Position numbers and translations under genes: made by a program. Shown here one piece after another: positions 8,384-12,170 of a stretch of DNA of 12,170 nucleotides. The notes under the pieces are model-generated. The model did no database searches and was not told the origin of the DNA. It saw only the letters and a program-made list of their open reading frames with translations. Every line of letters starts with the position of its first letter. The first letter of the stretch is position 1. The stretch covers positions 1 to 12,170 of the forward strand of contig DDLV01000079.1 in NCBI GenBank assembly GCA_002340325.1. Reading direction: 5' to 3'. The stretch is from Glaciecola sp. UBA2563 (lineage in GTDB: Bacteria > Pseudomonadota > Gammaproteobacteria > Enterobacterales > Alteromonadaceae).

Positions 8384-9199
8384 ATGTCGCTATACGTTAA
8401 TACAAACGTGTCGAGCTTAAATGCGCAACGTCAATTATTCAATTCACAGAATTCTTTAGCCACGTCATTTGAGCGTTTGTCTTCAGGTCTTCGTATTAAC
8501 CGAGCAGCAGATGATGCAGCAGGTCTACAAATATCTGAGCGCATGACAGCGCAAATAAACGGTTTAAATCAAGCAGTTAGGAACGCCAACGATGCTATTT
8601 CGCTTACGCAAACAGCGGAAGGAGCACTTGGTGAGACGACTAACGCTTTGCAGAGGATCCGCCAATTAGCAATCCAAGCCCAAAACGGTATCAACACTAC
8701 CGACGATAGACTTGCATTGCAGGAAGAGGTCGCTCAGTTACGTGCTGAGATATCAAGAATTTCAGATACAACACAATTCAACAATCAGAACTTGTTAGAC
8801 GGCACTTTTGCTGCTGACTTCCTTGTTGGTTCTAACGCAAACCAGAATATTCGAGTATCTATCGGTACTGATTTCGACGGTGCTGGCCTGACTATTGATG
8901 GCGTTACGGTCACCAGTACAGGGGCTACTTCAACGATTTCTGCTGTTGATGCTGCGCTTTCTATCGTTGGTGCGGCCAGAGCTGAGCTCGGTGCCCTGAC
9001 AAATAGGTTCCAGTCTACTATCAGAAATTTATCGAACATTTCTGAGAATGTATCGGGTGCAAGGTCGCGTGTACTAGACGCTGACTTCGCTGCGGAAACG
9101 GCTAACTTAACGCGGGCGCAGATACTGCAGCAAGCGAGTACTTCAATATTGTCTCAGGCCAATCAGCGTCCTCAGGCAGCGTTGCAGCTCTTGGGTTAA
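8384..9199 (+). CDS. fliC: Flagellin A (filament subunit)
   Basis: A flagellin of 271 residues consisting almost only of the D0/D1 core helices, without the large D2/D3 domains of enterobacterial FliC. The N-terminal region has SSLNAQRQL at 10-18, RLSSGLRIN at 31-39 followed by AADDAAGLQIS, and QRIRQLAIQAQNG at 90-102, the segment corresponding to the TLR5-recognised surface in enterobacteria. The C-terminal region has NISENVSGARSRVLDADFA and QILQQASTSILSQANQ before the end QRPQAALQLLG. The variable centre is only about residues 140-195. It has its own sigma-28 promoter and ribosome binding site. It is closely related to flagellin C and is a likely major subunit, though expression cannot be judged from sequence. 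Confidence 0.97.
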   Translation: MSLYVNTNVSSLNAQRQLFNSQNSLATSFERLSSGLRINRAADDAAGLQISERMTAQINGLNQAVRNANDAISLTQTAEGALGETTNALQRIRQLAIQAQNGINTTDDRLALQEEVAQLRAEISRISDTTQFNNQNLLDGTFAADFLVGSNANQNIRVSIGTDFDGAGLTIDGVTVTSTGATSTISAVDAALSIVGAARAELGALTNRFQSTIRNLSNISENVSGARSRVLDADFAAETANLTRAQILQQASTSILSQANQRPQAALQLLG

Positions 9200-9265
9200 G
9201 CCTAGACTAGCCCTACTGTTTGGGGAATGAAGCCAGGAGGTAGTTTGCTTTATTAAGCCAAACAG
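9200..9265 (+). repeat. Structured element, copy 1 (after flagellin A stop)
   Basis: The element starts directly after the stop with GCCTAGACT (9200-9208). The stem CTGTTTGG (9216-9223) pairs perfectly with CCAAACAG (9258-9265) and encloses the core GAATGAAGCCAGGAGGTAGT (9225-9244). The second copy, at 9480-9558, shares GCCTAGACT and the core with one mismatch, but has a different enclosing stem. Conserved single-stranded core with compensated stem changes is typical of functional RNA. The core contains AGGA/GGA triplets that could bind CsrA/RsmA (inference). It is not a family I can name. Confidence 0.7.
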
Positions 9266-9266
9266 A

Positions 9267-9283
9267 GAGAGGTGCACGCTCTC
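9267..9283 (+). other. Small hairpin following element copy 1
   Basis: GAGAG (9267-9271) can pair with CTCTC (9279-9283) around the loop GTGCACG. It begins just after the copy 1 stem and probably belongs to the structured 3' untranslated region of the flagellin A transcript. Confidence 0.4.
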
Positions 9284-9298
9284 GTTAATCAAGGCATT

Positions 9299-9319
9299 GG
9301 CCGGGCTTTTTGCCTGGCC
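9299..9319 (+). terminator. GC-rich hairpin, possible 3' end of flagellin A transcript
   Basis: GGCCGGGC (9299-9306) pairs with GCCTGGCC (9312-9319) over 8 bp with one G-U pair and a TTTTT loop. There is no T run after the stem, so it is not a classic intrinsic terminator. It could be a weak or factor-assisted terminator, or a barrier to exonucleases. Its place between flagellin A and the flagellin B promoter fits an mRNA 3' end. Confidence 0.45.
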
Positions 9320-9355
9320 TTCAACATACCAAAATAAACTTTTGCAATTATTTGC

Positions 9356-9383
9356 TAAAGGTTTTCTCACGCCTGTTCGATAA
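9356..9383 (+). promoter_or_regulatory. Sigma-28 promoter candidate of flagellin B
   Basis: TAAAGGTT (9356-9363) and TTCGATAA (9376-9383) match both FliA elements well, with a 12-nt spacer, one longer than the usual 11. Transcription from here would begin near 9390 and give flagellin B a leader of about 330 nt containing element copy 2. A second -10-like CCCGATAA at 9624-9631 is nearer the gene but lacks a recognisable -35. Confidence 0.7.
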
Positions 9384-9479
9384 TCTATTCAAGCGAGCCA
9401 GAAATACAATAATTATTGGTCTTGTGAAGTTTTATTACGTGATTTTTTAAAACGCATTGTTTAGTGATGTTTGATGAAC

Positions 9480-9558
9480 GCCTAGACTGCCGACTGACAG
9501 GAATGATGCCAGGAGGTAGTGAGAGGTATGAGGTCTGTACATCAGACCCGCCCGTCAG
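9480..9558 (+). repeat. Structured element, copy 2 (predicted flagellin B leader)
   Basis: GCCTAGACT (9480-9488) and the core GAATGATGCCAGGAGGTAGT (9501-9520) repeat copy 1, with one mismatch in the 20-nt core. The enclosing stem is CTGAC (9494-9498) with GTCAG (9554-9558), extendable by two G-C pairs across a bulged A. A further hairpin lies inside: GGTCTG (9532-9537) with CAGACC (9543-9548). The stem differs from copy 1 while pairing is kept. With the promoter at 9356-9383 this copy would be in the 5' leader of flagellin B. Confidence 0.7.
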
Positions 9559-9683
9559 CATAAAGCGTTAAACTTGGCTGGTTGTTATCTAGCTTCCTGC
9601 TAGTTTTACCAATGTAATTTTGACCCGATAATCGGAGCCAATTTGCACTAACGAAAGCACTAAACATGCCACATTTTAGATAG

Positions 9684-9712
9684 AACGATAAAACAATCAG
9701 TATCGTTAGGAG
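9684..9712 (+). promoter_or_regulatory. Hairpin abutting the flagellin B ribosome binding site
   Basis: AACGATA (9684-9690) pairs with TATCGTT (9701-9707) around a 10-nt loop. The ribosome binding site AGGAG (9708-9712) begins at the next base and is 6 nt from the start codon. The stem would sit against an initiating ribosome, so it may influence translation or mRNA stability. Confidence 0.5.
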
Positions 9713-9718
9713 TATGTT

Positions 9719-10555
9719 ATGTCATTGTATGTTAATACAAATATCAGTTCATTAACCGCGCGTAGATTTATGACTGACACGACGGCGGAATTAGCCGTTG
9801 CATTTCAGCGTCTTTCATCCGGACTGCGAATCAACAGTGCAGCCGATGATGCTGCAGGACTGCAGATTTCAAATAGAATGACGTCACAAATACTCGGGCT
9901 TGACCAAGCAGTTCGAAACGCAAATGACGGCATCTCACTCGTGCAAACGATTGAAGGGGCGTTGCAGGAAACCACCAATGCTTTGCAGCGTATCAGAGTG
10001 CTGTCAATTCAAAGTCAAAACGGCATCAACGCCTCGGCAGATAGGCTTGCGCTTCAGAAAGAAGTCTCAGCGCTTAAAGACGAAATATCTCGAATTGCAT
10101 CAACCACACAGTTTAACAACGTGGCCGTTCTGCAGGGTGATTACTCATCTCGATTCTTAGTCGGTGCTAATGTGAATCAGACTATAAGTGTAAACGTAAG
10201 TAGGCCGGCTGGACAAGATTGGGGATTTAGTAGCTTAATGGGAGGTATTGCGTTGACTATTGCAACCCCTGATGGCGCGTCTCAGGCACTCGGTCTTGTC
10301 GATGCTGCATTGTCACTTGTAGATGGAAAACGTGCTGACTTAGGTGCGGTTCAAAATCGATTTTCCTCAACCATTCGAAACCTTCAAAATATCAGTGAAA
10401 ACGTGAGTGCTGCTCGGTCTAGGATCCGTGATACTGATTTTGCGACGGAAACGTCGAGGCTAACCCAGCTTCAGATTATTCAACAAGCAAGCACTACTAT
10501 ACTTACTCAGGCTAACCAGCGACCGCAAGCAGCCTTAAGTCTGCTTCAGGGCTAA
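9719..10555 (+). CDS. fliC: Flagellin B (divergent paralogue)
   Basis: A 278-residue flagellin with the D0/D1 core: RLSSGLRIN at 31-39 followed by AADDAAGLQIS, QRIRVLSIQSQNG at 90-102, QNISENVSAARSRIRDTDFA around 223-242, and NQRPQAALSLLQG at the end. Compared with A and C it has diverged in positions those two share: TARRFM instead of NAQRQL at 13-18, and VLSIQS instead of QLA(I/V)QA at 94-99. The centre (about 158-190) contains a tryptophan (W168), a residue the other two lack. It probably co-polymerises as a minor or specialised filament subunit. It has its own ribosome binding site and predicted sigma-28 promoter. Confidence 0.95.
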   Translation: MSLYVNTNISSLTARRFMTDTTAELAVAFQRLSSGLRINSAADDAAGLQISNRMTSQILGLDQAVRNANDGISLVQTIEGALQETTNALQRIRVLSIQSQNGINASADRLALQKEVSALKDEISRIASTTQFNNVAVLQGDYSSRFLVGANVNQTISVNVSRPAGQDWGFSSLMGGIALTIATPDGASQALGLVDAALSLVDGKRADLGAVQNRFSSTIRNLQNISENVSAARSRIRDTDFATETSRLTQLQIIQQASTTILTQANQRPQAALSLLQG

Positions 10556-10775
10556 GTAGCTGAAAGTAAAATAAATACTAAGTAGTTAGATATGGGCTAG
10601 AGAGGCTATCTCACAGCCATGGAAGGCAATATCTACAGCAATAGAAACAACAATAAAATGAGTAAAAGTCGACCAACAAGACTGAGAGTGTAGGTGTGGT
10701 TGAGAGGCCAGTAATACGTTCTACAATCCTGCCAGTCGACAACAAGCTTTGCTCCAACTCCTAACGTGAGCATTT
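10556..10775 (+). other. Structured region between flagellin B stop and its terminator
   Basis: About 220 nt separate the stop from the terminator. Several stems are possible. GTCGAC (10668-10673) pairs with GTCGAC (10735-10740). Inside it TGTAG (10689-10693) pairs with CTACA (10721-10725), and innermost TGGTT (10697-10701) pairs with GGCCA (10706-10710) around a GAGA tetraloop. An open frame on the opposite strand here is low-complexity leucine and overlaps the terminator, so no gene is called. It could be a long structured 3' untranslated region or the source of a small RNA. Which cannot be decided from sequence. Confidence 0.5.
10680..10694 (+). repeat. 15-nt repeat, copy after flagellin B
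   Basis: This is an exact copy of GACTGAGAGTGTAGG found in the flagellin A leader at 8361-8375. Here it lies within the nested stem structure bounded by the two GTCGAC arms. Confidence 0.6.
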
Positions 10776-10810
10776 GGGCTGAGTCGCTTATGTGATTCAG
10801 TCCTTTTTTT
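10776..10810 (+). terminator. Rho-independent terminator of flagellin B
   Basis: A 12-bp stem forms between 10776-10787 and 10792-10803, with three G-U pairs and the loop TTAT, followed immediately by seven T (10804-10810). This is a textbook intrinsic terminator on the + strand and closes the flagellin B transcript. Confidence 0.88.
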
Positions 10811-11058
10811 GTTCCTAACATCGGCGACTAATGCGTCGCGAATCAATCAGATTTCTTAATAATGCATCTGCTCTGAGCAAGCATTAAGTGTGCCAGTCCA
10901 CAAATTATGCCCGCCTAATTTGCAAAACAATATGTTAAACCTCTCAAAAGCTTACTGGTTTAGCTGTAAATTGCTTCGCATTATCTACCGTAAATTAATT
11001 AAAAAATTCCAATAAAAACAATGCGATATAATCTTTAAAATTTTTTTTATATTTTCTC
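10811..11058. other. AT-rich gene-free spacer upstream of flagellin C promoter
   Basis: No gene or conserved element is recognised. The last 80 nt are very AT-rich with A and T tracts, including a long T run near 11040, just upstream of the flagellin C promoter. They could act as an UP element or intrinsic bend (inference). Confidence 0.5.
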
Positions 11059-11085
11059 TAAAGTTACTTTAGCTGCCGTCGATAC
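11059..11085 (+). promoter_or_regulatory. Sigma-28 (FliA) promoter of flagellin C
   Basis: TAAAGTTA (11059-11066), an 11-nt spacer, then GTCGATAC (11078-11085) match the FliA consensus with exact spacing. The -10 shares GTCGATA with the flagellin A promoter. The predicted start near 11092 gives a leader of about 150 nt. The -35 lies within a perfect 15-bp palindrome (11058-11072). Confidence 0.88.
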
Positions 11086-11098
11086 ACTTAGTTGAGGG

Positions 11099-11153
11099 GT
11101 GATTTAATCAAAAATCACTAAAAATGAGGTCGAGTTAAGCATGCTTGCTTAGC
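11099..11153 (+). promoter_or_regulatory. Two hairpins at the 5' end of the flagellin C leader
   Basis: GTGATTT (11099-11105) pairs with AAATCAC (11112-11118) around a 6-nt loop. TAAGCA (11136-11141) pairs with TGCTTA (11146-11151), extendable outward by a G-U and a G-C pair. They begin within about 10 nt of the predicted transcript start and may protect the 5' end. Unlike A and B, no clear hairpin abuts the ribosome binding site GGAGGT (11232-11237). Confidence 0.5.
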
Positions 11154-11242
11154 TTTAGGTTCAACCAAAAGAAAAGTAGTCAGAAAATTGTCATTTATGT
11201 AGTGGCTCTCTCACGTGTTTTTTTGGCTTTTGGAGGTAGTAC

Positions 11243-12079
11243 ATGTCATTGTTTGTAAACACGAACACTGCGGCGTTAAATGCACAACGTCAATTATTTG
11301 ATTCAGGCAACGCCCTGAATAGGTCATTCGAAAGATTATCCTCAGGTAGTCGTATCAACAGCGCAGCAGATGATGCTGCAGGATTACAGATATCGCAGAA
11401 ACTAACTGCTCAGATCAACGGTTTAAATGCCGCGGTCAGAAATGCCAATGACGGTATTTCATTGACGCAGGTGGCCGAAGGCGCATTGGGAGAAACCACC
11501 AACGCCCTTCAGCGCATTAGGCAGTTAGCGGTACAGGCACAAAACGGCATAAACAGCGATGCCGACAGGGATGCATTAAACAGTGAGGTATCAAGCCTAT
11601 TACTTGAAATCTCTAGGATAGCAACGGCAACGGAGTTTAATGGGCAAGCTATATTTGCTGGCACCTTTAGTGCTGCTTTTCTTGTAGGGGCAAACGCGGG
11701 ACAAACGGTTAGCGTGAATCTATCTGCTGCGAACATTCCAACAGCGGGATTCAGTGCCACGGGGCTTGGTATAAATGGGGTCGCGATTGATACAGCAGCT
11801 AATGCATCGGCTGCATTGTCGACCGTTGATGGCGCGCTTTCCGCTATTGGAACGATAAGAGCGGGGTTGGGGGCAGTTGAAAATAGATTCCAATCAAGTA
11901 TTCGCAATATCGCAAACGTAAGTGAAAACTTATCTGCAGCTAGGTCGCGAATTCAGGATACAGATTTTGCTGCGGAAACGGCGAATCTTACGAAAAATCA
12001 GATTTTACAGCAGGCTTCGCTCTCGATTTTGAGTCAGGCGAATCAGCGCCCGCAAATAGCGTTATCGCTATTGGCATAG
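11243..12079 (+). CDS. fliC: Flagellin C (filament subunit)
   Basis: A 278-residue flagellin with the compact D0/D1 organisation. It shares with A the N-terminal NAQRQLF, SFERLSSG at 28-35, QRIRQLAVQAQNG at 90-102 and the end SILSQANQRPQ, followed by IALSLLA. The central segment (about 140-197) is Ala/Gly/Thr-rich and lacks bulky folding, so no separate outer domain is expected. The protein has no tyrosine, tryptophan or cysteine. A strong ribosome binding site GGAGGT lies 5 nt before the ATG. It has its own sigma-28 promoter after a terminator, so it is an independent transcript. Its stop is at 12077-12079 and no terminator is fully contained in the remaining bases. Confidence 0.97.
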   Translation: MSLFVNTNTAALNAQRQLFDSGNALNRSFERLSSGSRINSAADDAAGLQISQKLTAQINGLNAAVRNANDGISLTQVAEGALGETTNALQRIRQLAVQAQNGINSDADRDALNSEVSSLLLEISRIATATEFNGQAIFAGTFSAAFLVGANAGQTVSVNLSAANIPTAGFSATGLGINGVAIDTAANASAALSTVDGALSAIGTIRAGLGAVENRFQSSIRNIANVSENLSAARSRIQDTDFAAETANLTKNQILQQASLSILSQANQRPQIALSLLA

Positions 12080-12170
12080 TTACCAATGTATTTACTGGCG
12101 TTATAGATGACGTCTTTACAGGTGTAATTATACAGATGTAATAGTTGCGTTGAACGGGCGGTTCACCTGA

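Noticed and set aside
9143..9370. 75-codon minus-strand open frame overlapping the flagellin A end and spacer
   Set aside because: It covers the coding end of flagellin A and the structured element; it is explained as an antisense shadow.
9200..9558. Cyclic-di-GMP (GEMM) riboswitch for the duplicated element
   Set aside because: It would suit motility genes, but the family's conserved GGCAAACC-type and GCAAAGC-type strings and receptor are not present.
9579..9594. Sigma-54-like GG-N10-GC spacing upstream of flagellin B
   Set aside because: The spacing fits but the surrounding bases (TGGTTGT and TAGCT) match the consensus poorly, unlike the clear site at 114-129.
9624..9631. CCCGATAA as the flagellin B sigma-28 -10 element
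   Set aside because: At the proper distance upstream the sequence is TTTACCAA, not a -35. The string is also part of a small CCGAT/ATCGG inverted repeat. Kept only as an alternative.
9900..10160. 86-codon + strand frame inside flagellin B
   Set aside because: It lies wholly within the strongly supported flagellin frame and has no recognisable product.
10633..10821. 62-codon open frame on the minus strand after flagellin B
   Set aside because: It ends in a low-complexity leucine run, spans the + strand terminator stem, has no family resemblance and no ribosome binding site evidence.

Overview
The window is a contiguous piece of a polar-type flagellar locus from a Gram-negative gammaproteobacterium, all genes on the + strand. 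An L-ring lipoprotein, a P-ring protein with a signal peptide and a FlgJ fused to a glucosaminidase fit a gammaproteobacterium. A sigma-54 promoter in front of the rod genes and sigma-28 promoters in front of the flagellins fit the hierarchical regulation known from Vibrio, Pseudomonas and Alteromonas relatives. Three short tandem flagellins and AT-rich spacers suggest a marine Alteromonadales- or Cellvibrionales-like bacterium. The genus cannot be fixed from the sequence.

Layout. Positions 1-192 hold no recognisable gene but carry a near-consensus sigma-54 promoter (114-129). From 193 to 8047 runs flgF-flgG-flgH-flgI-flgJ-flgK-flgL, tightly packed, with 4-nt ATGA overlaps at flgH/flgI and flgJ/flgK and gaps of at most about 45 nt elsewhere (71 nt before flgJ if its later start is used). 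This is one transcription unit ending in an intrinsic terminator (8179-8216). It builds the apparatus in order: proximal and distal rod (FlgF, FlgG), L and P rings (FlgH, FlgI), rod cap and muramidase (FlgJ), then the hook-filament junction proteins (FlgK, FlgL).

Positions 8228-12079 hold three flagellin paralogues of 271, 278 and 278 residues, called here A, B and C. Each has a sigma-28 promoter: 8228-8254, 9356-9383 and 11059-11085. The spacers are long (336, 519 and 687 nt) and rich in predicted RNA structure. Flagellins A and C are close relatives. B has diverged at both conserved ends and in the D1 region.

The least explained part is the flagellin spacers. A roughly 65-80 nt element occurs twice, just after the flagellin A stop (9200-9265) and in the predicted flagellin B leader (9480-9558). 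The copies share a 20-nt core with one mismatch. The core is enclosed by a stem whose sequence differs between copies while pairing is kept, which points to a conserved structured RNA. Separately, a 15-nt string next to the flagellin A ribosome binding site recurs in the structured region after flagellin B, which ends in its own strong terminator (10776-10810). I recognise no named RNA family here. Post-transcriptional control of flagellin output is the simplest inference.
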